A stretch of 10,015 nt of DNA, from NCBI GenBank assembly GCA_910577365.1, contig CAJTMU010000083.1, positions 1 to 10,015 on the forward strand. Reading direction: 5' to 3'. The DNA comes from an uncultured Oscillospiraceae bacterium. Lineage in GTDB: Bacteria > Bacillota > Clostridia > Oscillospirales > Ruminococcaceae. A model generated the notes under the pieces. That model saw nothing but the letters and a program-made list of their open reading frames with translations. It ran no database searches and was not told the origin of the DNA. Position numbers and translations under genes: made by a program. Every line of letters starts with the position of its first letter. Position 1 is the stretch's first letter. Below are positions 1 to 6,459 of the stretch, piece by piece.

Positions 1-658
1 TGTGTAATTCCTTTTCCATGTCAAATGCTATCATGCGATATTCCTCATAGACAGCGGACAGCAGCACCATATCATCATCTGTAATTACACATTTTAACAT
101 ATGTCTGGAAGAATTAAAAAAGCCCGTGCTGTAAAAACCGGCTATGGTAAAAGGGTAATCTCTGCCGCCTGAGACAAAAGTAAACGTATCCCCCGGGGCA
201 TAGCCGGCTGTGATCTCAAAATACTGGGGCAGCCATATAGGATGGGACAGCTTTTCGATCTCATCGTCGGGGAGAGAATTCAGTTTATTAAAATTCTCTA
301 TCTTCCGCTCTGTACTTTCGTCTGCAAAAATTATGTTGTAACCGGTACTTTCACCCTTTTTTGATATTGTGGACGCACTAATGCCGACAAGCACCCTGCT
401 TTCCCGGACGTCGGTCACATCGTATTCATCTTCCAGAATATCACGATATATATCGCGGTATTTGTCATCTTCGAATAACAATATAAAATCAGCAGAGCCT
501 GTTTCCTCAAAGGAGCGGTCAAATGCACTGTTTATCTGCGTAATGCTGACAGCAAAGGTTGCCATGAGAAATGCTGTAACAAGGGTGAGAAAGACAATTG
601 CAGCCGCCTCGCGCTTGTTTCTCTTCAAATTGAACAATGATAATCTGAATATCTTCAT
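1..658 (-). CDS. FtsX/MacB-like ABC transporter permease, N-terminal part (C-terminus beyond the left edge)
   Basis: About 219 codons are open from the ATG at 658 to the window edge. The protein begins MKIFRLSLFNLKRNKREAAA, with a basic N-terminus. One membrane segment follows at about residues 18-38, then a long extracytoplasmic stretch (about 40-219) with no further membrane segment. This one-TM-then-large-domain start fits FtsX-like/MacB_PCD permeases better than BceB, whose large external domain sits later. The start lies 3 bases after the stop of the ATPase gene, so the two are translationally coupled and probably form one exporter. Family members are usually several hundred residues long, so most of the gene is outside the window. 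The substrate (peptide antibiotic, lipid or other) cannot be read from this part. Confidence 0.85.
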   Translation of the reverse strand, partial: MKIFRLSLFNLKRNKREAAAIVFLTLVTAFLMATFAVSITQINSAFDRSFEETGSADFILLFEDDKYRDIYRDILEDEYDVTDVRESRVLVGISASTISKKGESTGYNIIFADESTERKIENFNKLNSLPDDEIEKLSHPIWLPQYFEITAGYAPGDTFTFVSGGRDYPFTIAGFYSTGFFNSSRHMLKCVITDDDMVLLSAVYEEYRMIAFDMEKELH

Positions 659-661
659 AAG

Positions 662-1420
662 TCACCAGCCCATTTCATCAAGGAACACTGTCAGCTTTTC
701 ACGGCGCTCTTTAAGGTCATCCTCGCCGTATTTCGCCATTCTGTGTTCTCCTACAACTTTGCCGTCACGCAGATAGATGACCCGTGTTCCACGCAGTGCG
801 GTCTTGATATCGTGCGTTACCATAACGATGCTCTGACCGTTCTCGTGTACTTGCGTGAAGATGTCAAGAACATCCCCGCCCGATGCAGAGTTGAGCGAAC
901 CGGTAGGCTCGTCCGCGAAAAGAATTTTCGGCTCGTTTATCACAGCGCGCACGATTCCGACACGCTGTGCCTCGCCGCCGGAAAGCTGGTTTGGATATTT
1001 CTTCTGCATTTTCTCATCAAGCCCGACTTTTGCAAGCAGTTGCTTTACCCTTTTGATAAGCTCGGGGGAGTTTTTCTGCACGGCAAAAGCGCCCGTCAGC
1101 ACATTGTCAAGCACGCTCTGATTTTCAAGCAGATAGATGTTCTGAAAAACGAATCCGCAGTTTTTTCTCCTGAACACCGCAAGCTGATCGTTTGAATAGT
1201 CCTGAATCTCGGCGTCACCGAAGAATACCTTTCCAAGAGTGGGCTTATCCATTCCCGAAAGAGCATAGAGCAGGGTGGACTTGCCCGAACCCGAAGCGCC
1301 CATGATAACGGTAAAATCGCCCTCCATGATTTCCAAATCCAGGTTCTTGATAACATGCTGCTGTGCAGCGCCGTTTGAAAAAGACTTGCAAAGTTTTTCC
1401 GTATGCAAAACAGGGATCAT
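662..1420 (-). CDS. ABC transporter ATP-binding protein, MacB/LolD/BceA class
   Basis: The 252-residue ATPase energises the adjacent permease from the cytoplasmic side. Walker A is GASGSGKST (41-49), the Q-loop glutamine is in VFQN (Q93), the signature is LSGGE (146-150), Walker B is ILFADE (166-171) and the switch histidine is in VTHD (H203). All are intact, and the length is normal for the family. The ATG at 1420 is preferred over an upstream GTG at 1429 because an AAAGG site lies about 11 bases before the ATG and would be too close to the GTG. The gene has its own promoter and a likely response-regulator site upstream. The residues after about 225 (a charged tail ending LDEMGW) are a short family-specific extension. 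Function as part of an exporter is secure; the substrate is unknown. Confidence 0.93.
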   Translation of the reverse strand: MIPVLHTEKLCKSFSNGAAQQHVIKNLDLEIMEGDFTVIMGASGSGKSTLLYALSGMDKPTLGKVFFGDAEIQDYSNDQLAVFRRKNCGFVFQNIYLLENQSVLDNVLTGAFAVQKNSPELIKRVKQLLAKVGLDEKMQKKYPNQLSGGEAQRVGIVRAVINEPKILFADEPTGSLNSASGGDVLDIFTQVHENGQSIVMVTHDIKTALRGTRVIYLRDGKVVGEHRMAKYGEDDLKERREKLTVFLDEMGW

Positions 1421-1467
1421 ATATAACACTACCTTTCAAATACATGATTGTTGTATCCTATGATAGT

Positions 1468-1521
1468 ATTATACATGATCCCGTTAATGATTTCCTTGTC
1501 AAAATCTTGTTAAATTCTTGT
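1468..1521 (-). promoter_or_regulatory. Promoter of the ABC operon with three 11-bp-spaced CTTGT response-regulator repeats
   Basis: On the minus strand a TATAAT -10 lies at 1473-1468. No good -35 sits at the right distance. Instead there are three direct repeats of CTTGT (plus-strand view) at 1495-1499, 1506-1510 and 1517-1521, exactly 11 bp apart, each followed by a T/A-rich run. Head-to-tail half-sites one helical turn apart, upstream of a promoter with a poor -35, are typical of activation by OmpR/PhoB-family regulators. The obvious candidate is the response regulator at 2812-3543. The third repeat lies just past the stop of the kinase gene. Confidence 0.7.
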
Positions 1522-1528
1522 CTTTTTC

Positions 1529-2815
1529 TTAACTGATCGGAATAAGCAGCGTTACGCACAACCCGTTTTCATTCCTGACAGATAGCTCTCCGCCCATTTT
1601 ATCCATGAGTATCCTTGCGATATACAGGCCTAAACCGCTGCCTTCCTTGTCGCCATGCTGCTTTCCGCGATAGAACTTGTTGGTGATAAGCTCTATCTCA
1701 TCTTCGGAAACGCCCGAGCCGCTGTCACTGATTGACACTTCAAGAAAGCTCTCATCAAGACGGAAATAAATGTCTATGGGAGTTTCCGCGTATTTGTAAG
1801 AATTGGATATGATATTGCCGATGACCTGCGACAAACGCAGCTTGTCAATATGTACAATGACCTGAGGTATTTCGGATATACGCACAAGCCCTCTGTCATC
1901 GTATTTGGAAACGATCTCCGCTATAACGGCGGAATTTTCGTCCGAGCATTCTACCTTAAACTCCCCTAAGTCCTCCAAAGTTGAAGAAAACAGGTTGTTG
2001 ACAAGCACCCCTATCTCATCGGCTCTTTTATAGATGTTGTTCATCTTCTCGGTCATATCTTCCGTGACCGTTATTTCTTGCCCCTCATTCTGAGAGAATA
2101 TCGCCGCCATCAGCTCCGATGTGAGTTTAATACCCGTCACAGGTGTTTTCAGGTCGTGAGAAAGCGATGCAATAAGCTCGCGCTCTTTTTTCTGCAAGGA
2201 AAGCTCTCTTGCTCCGGACGCTTTCAGTTCCTCCCGCATGATATCAAAGCTTTCAGAAAAAGCGCCGAACATATTGCCCTTATCCATTTCAAGAGGTCTG
2301 TCAAGGTCGCCCGCCGCCACATAAGATGCAAAATCTTTCATCTTAGCAAATGGGAGTATAATCGTTTTGCGGATATACACCCCTAAGGCTGTCACCGCAC
2401 CAATCAGGATAAAACCGCATACGCAGTAAACAGTGATGATATTTGTACGCAGGCGGTCAAAACGCTTATTGCTGTCTGTGAGTACGACGCTGCCTGTTAT
2501 TTGATTATTCTCTGTGATATAGGTATAGGAATAACGCCTTTGCATTGCCGTCTCAACGGTTATCGCTTCCGAACGGTCGGAACGGTTATCATAAATAACA
2601 TTCCCGTTTATGTCAAGTATTACATATTCCCGTTCCGGTGCCGTGTTTTCAGGCGGCATATCGTCTAAAACCATCTTATGTGCTATCTCATTGAGCAAAA
2701 GCACGTCATAATTATTTTGTGAAAAATCATCTTTGCCTGTGAGCTTCACAACAGCAAACAGCCCCGCAGCAAGCAGCAGTACAAGAAGCACCATAAACCT
2801 GTAATATCCTTTCAT
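1529..2815 (-). CDS. Membrane sensor histidine kinase (HAMP-HisKA-HATPase)
   Basis: This 428-residue kinase should autophosphorylate and pass phosphate to the response regulator encoded just upstream. TM1 is about residues 7-24, the extracytoplasmic sensor about 25-125, TM2 about 126-148 and a HAMP-like linker about 149-197. HisKA carries SLSHDLKTP with H220. The ATPase domain has the N-box NIISNSYKY (N334, N338), DSGSG (from D364) and GSGLGL (392-397). The ATG at 2815 overlaps the regulator stop as ATGA; a longer reading to 2851 would overlap that gene further and is less likely. A sensor loop of about 100 residues means this is not a BceS-type intramembrane-sensing kinase, which has almost no external loop, despite the ABC neighbour. 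All catalytic motifs are present. Confidence 0.93.
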   Translation of the reverse strand: MKGYYRFMVLLVLLLAAGLFAVVKLTGKDDFSQNNYDVLLLNEIAHKMVLDDMPPENTAPEREYVILDINGNVIYDNRSDRSEAITVETAMQRRYSYTYITENNQITGSVVLTDSNKRFDRLRTNIITVYCVCGFILIGAVTALGVYIRKTIILPFAKMKDFASYVAAGDLDRPLEMDKGNMFGAFSESFDIMREELKASGARELSLQKKERELIASLSHDLKTPVTGIKLTSELMAAIFSQNEGQEITVTEDMTEKMNNIYKRADEIGVLVNNLFSSTLEDLGEFKVECSDENSAVIAEIVSKYDDRGLVRISEIPQVIVHIDKLRLSQVIGNIISNSYKYAETPIDIYFRLDESFLEVSISDSGSGVSEDEIELITNKFYRGKQHGDKEGSGLGLYIARILMDKMGGELSVRNENGLCVTLLIPIS

Positions 2816-3543
2816 GGTGCCGTCTCTTCCATCATGTATCCCACACCCCATACGGTTTTTATGAGCTGCGGTTCTTTGGGGTCGGCTTCGGTCTTTTCAC
2901 GCAGATGCCGGATATGTACGGCGATGGTACCCTCGTTAATATATTCATCCTCCCATACATCTCTGAGCAGATCGTCCTTTGAAACGACCTTGCCCCTGTT
3001 TGTGAAAAGATAATACAGCAGCTTGTATTCCAGTGCTTTGAGAGTGATCTCCCTGCCGTCTGCAATAATCTTGCGGATATTTGTGTTGAGGTACACCTCA
3101 CCTATCAGTTTAACAAGACCGTCCTCAGTCTGCTGAAAATTCCGGACAGTGTGCGGATTATCCTGTATCCTGTCGTATCTTGCAACGGCAGCTTTCACTT
3201 TGGCAAGCAGAATGCTGAGCGTATAGGGCTTTTTGATATAATCATCGCCGCCTATGTTCAGAGCGATAAGCACATCATCGTCGCTTGTCCGTGCACTTAT
3301 AAAGAATATCGGCAGGTCATAGTTTTCCCGTATCTTCCTGCAAAGCTCGAAGCCTGATCTTTCGCCGAGATTGATATCAAGCAAGAGCAATGAAACATCG
3401 TGTTTTTCAAGAAAAGCTACCGCACCGGCATAGCTTGTTACATAGGAAGTCTTTACGCCGAACATATTGAAATATTCGGAAGTAGCCGTGGCTATCATTT
3501 CATCATCATCTATCATTAGGACTTTATAGCTTTCCAAATCCAT
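2812..3543 (-). CDS. OmpR-family response regulator
   Basis: The protein has 243 residues. The receiver domain (about 5-118) has acidic residues IDDDE (11-15), the phosphoacceptor in LLLLD (D56), the switch serine in FISAR (S83) and the conserved lysine in KKP (K105). The C-terminal winged helix (about 145-240) reads through LKALEYKLLYYL and ends with the typical WGVGYMME. It is first in the TCS operon and overlaps the kinase by 4 bp. Start is the ATG at 3543; its ribosome site (GAGATGAG) is weak, and the leader contains a hairpin. Likely target: the 11-bp repeats in front of the ABC operon (inference from spacing and neighbourhood). Confidence 0.94.
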   Translation of the reverse strand: MDLESYKVLMIDDDEMIATATSEYFNMFGVKTSYVTSYAGAVAFLEKHDVSLLLLDINLGERSGFELCRKIRENYDLPIFFISARTSDDDVLIALNIGGDDYIKKPYTLSILLAKVKAAVARYDRIQDNPHTVRNFQQTEDGLVKLIGEVYLNTNIRKIIADGREITLKALEYKLLYYLFTNRGKVVSKDDLLRDVWEDEYINEGTIAVHIRHLREKTEADPKEPQLIKTVWGVGYMMEETAP

Positions 3544-3561
3544 AACTCATCTCACTTACTT

Positions 3562-3586
3562 ATGATATTTGTTTTTGAAATATCAT
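3562..3586 (-). other. Perfect hairpin in the leader of the response-regulator mRNA
   Basis: ATGATATTT and AAATATCAT form a perfect 9-bp stem with a 7-base loop, between the promoter at 3598-3626 and the start codon at 3543. It is AT-only apart from one pair and lacks a T-run placed to end transcription, so it could be a dimeric-protein operator or an mRNA-stability structure rather than a terminator. Confidence 0.5.
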
Positions 3587-3597
3587 TTTTTTATATT

Positions 3598-3626
3598 ATT
3601 ATACCAAGCCTTGCTTCAAAAGTCAA
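3598..3626 (-). promoter_or_regulatory. Sigma-A promoter of the two-component operon
   Basis: On the minus strand TTGACT (3626-3621) and TATAAT (3603-3598) are separated by exactly 17 bp. It points into the response-regulator gene and leaves a leader of about 50 bases. No CTTGT repeats like those of the ABC promoter are seen here, so there is no sign of autoregulation by the same site. Confidence 0.8.
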
Positions 3627-3790
3627 TCATAAATGTGTTTGGTCACATAGTAGTACAAAAAAAGGGCTTCATATAATTTCCGGCAAATCGCCCCATTATT
3701 TCCTTATTTTGGTTATAACATAAATTTGAAGAGTGTGTCAAGAGCAATGGCTACACAATAATTTTTGAATACCGATAAACGTTATAATAA

Positions 3791-3820
3791 AACCCGCGCA
3801 CCTTTACTGATACGCGGGTT
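3791..3820 (-). terminator. Hairpin terminator, best on the minus strand
   Basis: AACCCGCG and CGCGGGTT form a perfect 8-bp GC-rich stem with a 14-base loop. On the minus strand the stem runs into TTTTATT. No minus-strand gene lies immediately upstream, so it may be left from a lost gene, or may insulate the TCS operon from its right-hand neighbour. The rest of 3627-3842 shows no gene or other clear signal. Confidence 0.55.
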
Positions 3821-3842
3821 ATGCTATCCTATTCGATTTTAG

Positions 3843-3865
3843 TGATTTCTCCGTTAAGGAAATCA
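3843..3865. repeat. Inverted repeat upstream of the DUF6017 gene
   Basis: TGATTTC (3843-3849) and GAAATCA (3859-3865) are perfect inverted arms around a 9-base centre whose CC/GG could extend the stem with a bulge. It lies about 50 bp before the promoter-like TATAAT of the next gene. It could be an operator or a structure at an old element edge; nothing else distinguishes these. Confidence 0.4.
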
Positions 3866-3915
3866 TCCATTTAAATCGGTCATATTTTTTCAGATAAATT
3901 CAGTCGAAAGTGTGT

Positions 3916-3939
3916 TATAATTTCCAAAAATTCAGGAGG
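3916..3939 (+). promoter_or_regulatory. -10 box and ribosome site of the DUF6017 gene
   Basis: TATAAT at 3916-3921 is followed by a perfect AGGAGG at 3934-3939, seven bases before the ATG at 3947. No good -35 is found 16-18 bp upstream. The transcript leader would be very short (about 20 bases). Confidence 0.5.
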
Positions 3940-3946
3940 AAAAAAT

Positions 3947-5092
3947 ATGAACGCGATTTTTAAGTTGATAAACCCTTCAAATACAATAACGGTTAACCGT
4001 CCGCTGGCTCACTCTCTGGGGCTTAACGAAGCAATAATTTACGGAGCGCTTATCTCTAAATTTTATTACTACTCCGAGCGCGGAATGCTCGATGACGGCT
4101 GGTTCTACTCAACCGCGCCCGATCTTGATGAAAGCACGGCTTTATCCGAAAAGCAGCAGAAACGCGCGGTAGACAATCTTGTCCGTGCGGGTTTAATCCG
4201 CTGTGAATTGCGCGGAATGCCCGCAAAACGGAGCTTTTACATAGTTGAGGATATAGATACCCTTCAGAAGCTGATCGCCGCGGGAGAAGCCAGAATGAAC
4301 GAAATCAAGCCTGCCGCCGCCGAACGTTACGAAAGAAAACATCAGACTTCCGAACCGAAGCCCGAAACACAAAGCCTTATAGATTTCCTGTCGGCGGGAT
4401 TTGGGACAGCCGCGCCCGAAAGCGAAAGTCCAAGCGCGGAATTTATCGGCAAGTCTGAGGAATATCCGACGCAAAATGCCCGCGAAGCCGCATTATACCA
4501 TTGCTCCGACAAAAGGGCGGAGCAAGCTCCGCCGAAAGGTCAATCCTTGCTCCGACAAAAGGTAGGAGCAAGCTCCTCCCAAACGTCGAAGCAGCTCTTT
4601 AGTAAATCTAATATAAATAATCCTGATTTAATCAATCCATCTGTCCCGCGCGCGTGTGCGGGTAATGACAGTAATGACAGCGCTGACAGTGATAGGATTG
4701 ATGAGATTGATTTGCAAACGGAACGTGAAACATATTTTTCAATCCTGAAAGAAAATATCGGTTACGACGAGCTATGCCGCCAATACAAGTACATCAGGGA
4801 CGAAGTAGACGAATTGATTGCGATAATGCTTGATGTGGTATGCTCAACAAAACAAACGGTTCGCGTGAACGGGGAGGAGCTGCCCAAGGAAGTCGTTAAA
4901 GGTGCTTTTCTGAAGCTTGACGAAAGTCATATTGACTATGTGCTTACAGCGCTGAGAAAAAATACAAGCGATGTGCGGAATATCCGTTCTTACCTGATAA
5001 CCGCACTGTATAACGCGCCGCAGACCATCGGAAGTTACTATCGGGCTTGGGTAAATCACGATATCAAAGGCGGTAATGCACAATATGCGTAA
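3947..5092 (+). CDS. Replication-initiator-like winged-helix protein with C-terminal DUF6017
   Basis: The protein has 381 residues. The N-terminal part (about 1-105) looks like the winged-helix domain of plasmid/ICE DnaD-like or RepA_N-like proteins, with NRPLAHSLGLNEAIIYGALI and a second helix pair around SEKQQKRAVDNLVRAGLI. Residues about 106-255 are a low-complexity linker (KPAAAERYER, NDSNDSADSD). Residues about 260-372 match my memory of DUF6017, with KENIGYDEL, VCSTKQTVRVNGE and NIRSYLITALYNAP, ending YYRAWVNHD. Such proteins are common on clostridial plasmids and integrative elements and are thought to act in replication; no enzyme motif is seen. The ribosome site is strong. The linker-coding DNA contains a 46-bp palindromic tandem repeat (separate entry). 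Its 3' end overlaps the start of the decayed gene downstream. Confidence 0.82.
   Translation: MNAIFKLINPSNTITVNRPLAHSLGLNEAIIYGALISKFYYYSERGMLDDGWFYSTAPDLDESTALSEKQQKRAVDNLVRAGLIRCELRGMPAKRSFYIVEDIDTLQKLIAAGEARMNEIKPAAAERYERKHQTSEPKPETQSLIDFLSAGFGTAAPESESPSAEFIGKSEEYPTQNAREAALYHCSDKRAEQAPPKGQSLLRQKVGASSSQTSKQLFSKSNINNPDLINPSVPRACAGNDSNDSADSDRIDEIDLQTERETYFSILKENIGYDELCRQYKYIRDEVDELIAIMLDVVCSTKQTVRVNGEELPKEVVKGAFLKLDESHIDYVLTALRKNTSDVRNIRSYLITALYNAPQTIGSYYRAWVNHDIKGGNAQYA
4501..4592 (+). repeat. Two 46-bp tandem units, each a 16-mer plus a palindrome, inside the DUF6017 gene
   Basis: The 16-mer TTGCTCCGACAAAAGG occurs at 4501-4516 and 4547-4562. Each copy is followed by a palindrome: GGCGGAGC-aa-GCTCCGCC (4516-4533) and AGGAGC-aa-GCTCCT (4564-4577). 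The offset of 46 is not a multiple of three, so the units are read in different frames (CSDKRAEQAPP versus LLRQKVGASSS). The pair C4518-G4531 corresponds to A4564-T4577 in the second unit, a change that keeps pairing. Confidence 0.8.
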
Positions 5093-5779
5093 AATGCAAA
5101 TTGAACACAGGGCGCGGGAGCTTGCAAACACAGTCGCGGCTTTATCGGGGTATCCAACACACGGATATGAGTACAAAAACATAATTCTGAAAGCCTGCCG
5201 CAAAAGCGTAATTGATGGCTTTCCGCTGCAGGGTATTTCTTGGGAGAAATTCCTACGGGTGACAAAAGCGGCGTTCTCGCTTTTTTTGAGAATATTGCGA
5301 AATACGGAATGGGAGAAAACTATAATCCCGACGCGCACGAAATAATTTTCCGGTGTCCATACGACAATCAGATTGCCATTCCTCACGCTATGTGCAATGA
5401 CGGTATCGGCGACTACGATTAAGAGCGCGGAAATTGTTTTGAAGCAGTCTATCAGTTGGAATACACGCAAAAAGGCAGACTTTCCTTGGATAATTATTGA
5501 TGATACGCTTAAACCCGCAGAATTTTTAATTGAAATTGAACGAGATGAAAATAAAACGTATTATTTGACTATTATAAATTAGGGTATGAACTCTTTAAAC
5601 ATTACTCAAACATAGAGTTTAAGACCTATATTCAAAATCATCAAGCCGTAATTAAAAAAGCACTTTTCAAATACAAGTATGATGAGAGAATATTTAAAAA
5701 ATATATTCGGTTAGCCAACCTATTTAATAAATTTTGCGCTGACAATGATTGTAAACAGTTTATTATTAGTTGGATATAA
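5076..5779 (+). pseudogene. Decayed gene of unknown family, readable in alternating frames
   Basis: Protein-like text continues across several breaks. Frame A from the ATG at 5076 reads through ELANTVAALSGYPTHGYEYK and KACRKSVIDGFP. The next frame, open from 5216, gives GVLAFFENIAKYGMGENY, FRCPYDNQIAIPHAMCND and GIGDYD, then a TAA (5420-5422), then in the same frame ERGNCFEAVYQLEYTQKG. Frame A resumes with IDDTLKPAEFLIEIERDENK and stops at 5582. The second frame then reads YKLGYELFKHYSNIEFK to the TAA at 5777-5779, with no start codon. At least three shifts and one in-frame stop are needed. The start overlaps the DUF6017 stop, as in an operon. I do not recognise the family. It could also be two small decayed genes. 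The base composition becomes strongly AT-rich after about 5560. Confidence 0.5.
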
Positions 5780-5825
5780 AAATTTTTTAAAATAATATGC
5801 AATCTCAAATTTTTCATAAGCAGTA

Positions 5826-5853
5826 TTAACAAATTGGAAATACGTGCTATAAT
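5826..5853 (+). promoter_or_regulatory. Extended -10 promoter for a non-coding transcript
   Basis: TTAACA (5826-5831), 16 bp, then TGC-TATAAT with the hexamer at 5848-5853. The TGN extension supports activity. No open reading frame with a ribosome site follows; the downstream DNA is a strong secondary-structure region, so the product is probably an RNA. Confidence 0.55.
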
Positions 5854-5859
5854 AGAAAA

Positions 5860-5970
5860 TGGCAATTAAAAAAACGCCCGCAACCTTGTGAAGTGTTAGC
5901 GCACTCCGCAAGGCAATCAAACAGAAGTTGGCGGTTCTGAATGGCTTTTACGAACGTTTTTATTGTGTTG
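5860..5970 (+). ncRNA. Candidate structured small RNA (may instead be a minus-strand terminator)
   Basis: A 12-bp stem forms between CCTTGTGAAGTG (5884-5895) and CACTCCGCAAGG (5902-5913) with two G-U pairs and a 6-base loop. CCGCAAC (5878-5884) can pair with GTTGgCGG (5927-5934) around it. A competing hairpin CAGAA/TTCTG (5922-5926 with 5935-5939) encloses the same GTTGGCGG, so the two foldings exclude each other. TTTTT at about 5956 gives a possible end, otherwise the strong hairpin at 6015-6057. Read on the minus strand, the same stems end next to seven Ts, so a terminator for a lost minus-strand gene is the main alternative. Extent is approximate. No known family was recognised. Confidence 0.4.
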
Positions 5971-6014
5971 ATTAAGCTTTATGGCTTATTATAGCACACT
6001 TAAATACTTTTTGT

Positions 6015-6057
6015 CAAGAGCTTCCAGAATGTCAGCCGTCTGGAGGCTCTTGGCTTT
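6015..6057 (+). terminator. Strong 14-bp hairpin with T-run
   Basis: CAAGAGCTTCCAGA (6015-6028) pairs with TCTGGAGGCTCTTG (6039-6052), 14 pairs with one G-U and a 10-base loop, followed by GCTTTTTG. It would end a plus-strand transcript from the promoter at 5826-5853, giving an RNA of about 200 bases. It could instead be the first stem of the structured block that follows. Confidence 0.6.
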
Positions 6058-6357
6058 TTGCTACGAACTTGGGCTTTGCTTACAAATTTAATTGCTCTAT
6101 TGTGAGAACAAGCTTTCTACTGTTAAGACTTACGCCACGACAGCCGTCGCCGTAGTAACAATACGGTAAACACGGTCGAGCGAGTATCCCGACGGGATGT
6201 CGGGTAAACATTGCAGTCACACCAGCCGTAAAATCGGTGCGGCAATAAATAACGGGCGGAGCAGTGTGCGCTGCCGCTGTGGACAAACCATCAAAAGCAA
6301 AAGTGTAACAACCAAGAGGGCAACAAACATATAACTCACGAGGTAAAGGCATCGTGA
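6058..6357 (+). ncRNA. GC-richer structured non-coding block, possible solo HEARO/omega-RNA-like element
   Basis: No gene is seen. Several hairpins lie in series: TACG/CGTA around CGAC/GTCG (6131-6154), a competing CCGTA/TACGG (6150-6166), CCCGAC/GTCGGG (6188-6204), CCG/CGG in 6226-6237, GCGG-AGC with GCT-CCGC (6256-6277), and TCACGA/TCGTGA (6336-6357). The composition is richer in GC than both flanks. HEARO RNAs, which partner the HNH protein IscB, are multi-stem RNAs of a few hundred bases that sit just before ATGA or GTGA and sometimes lack the protein gene; here the last stem ends in TCGTGA. The resemblance is by layout and memory only. A minus-strand reading frame of 90 codons exists here but has no ribosome site and does not look like a protein. 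Confidence 0.3.
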
Positions 6358-6403
6358 TCCAATCTTTGTCCTTGCATTGTGTTTTATATAAATTTACTTA
6401 TGT

Positions 6404-6453
6404 ACAACAAAGAGATTACACTATCACCTAAGATTGTGCAATCTCTTTGTTGT
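6404..6453 (-). terminator. Long hairpin downstream of the tRNA-Pro 3' end
   Basis: ACAACAAAGAGATTACAC (6404-6421) pairs with GTGCAATCTCTTTGTTGT (6436-6453): 17 of 18 positions are complementary, with a 14-base loop. It begins 7 bases past the CCA end of the tRNA fragment on the minus strand, which is where a tRNA terminator is expected. It lacks a long T-run, so a protein-bound inverted repeat is an alternative. Confidence 0.5.
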
Positions 6454-6459
6454 AACATT

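Noticed and set aside
4501..4592. CRISPR array reading of the two repeats
   Set aside because: Only two units, no spacer-repeat alternation, located inside a coding gene, and no cas genes in the window.
4844..5470. 208-codon minus-strand reading frame
   Set aside because: It lies opposite the DUF6017 C-terminus and the decayed gene, has no ribosome site and has an unprotein-like composition rich in C, I and S.
5641..5920. Two overlapping minus-strand reading frames
   Set aside because: They mirror the decayed plus-strand gene and the RNA hairpin; no start signals.
6080..6352. 90-codon minus-strand reading frame in the structured block
   Set aside because: No ribosome site, cysteine-rich shadow-like text, and the DNA is better explained as a folded RNA.
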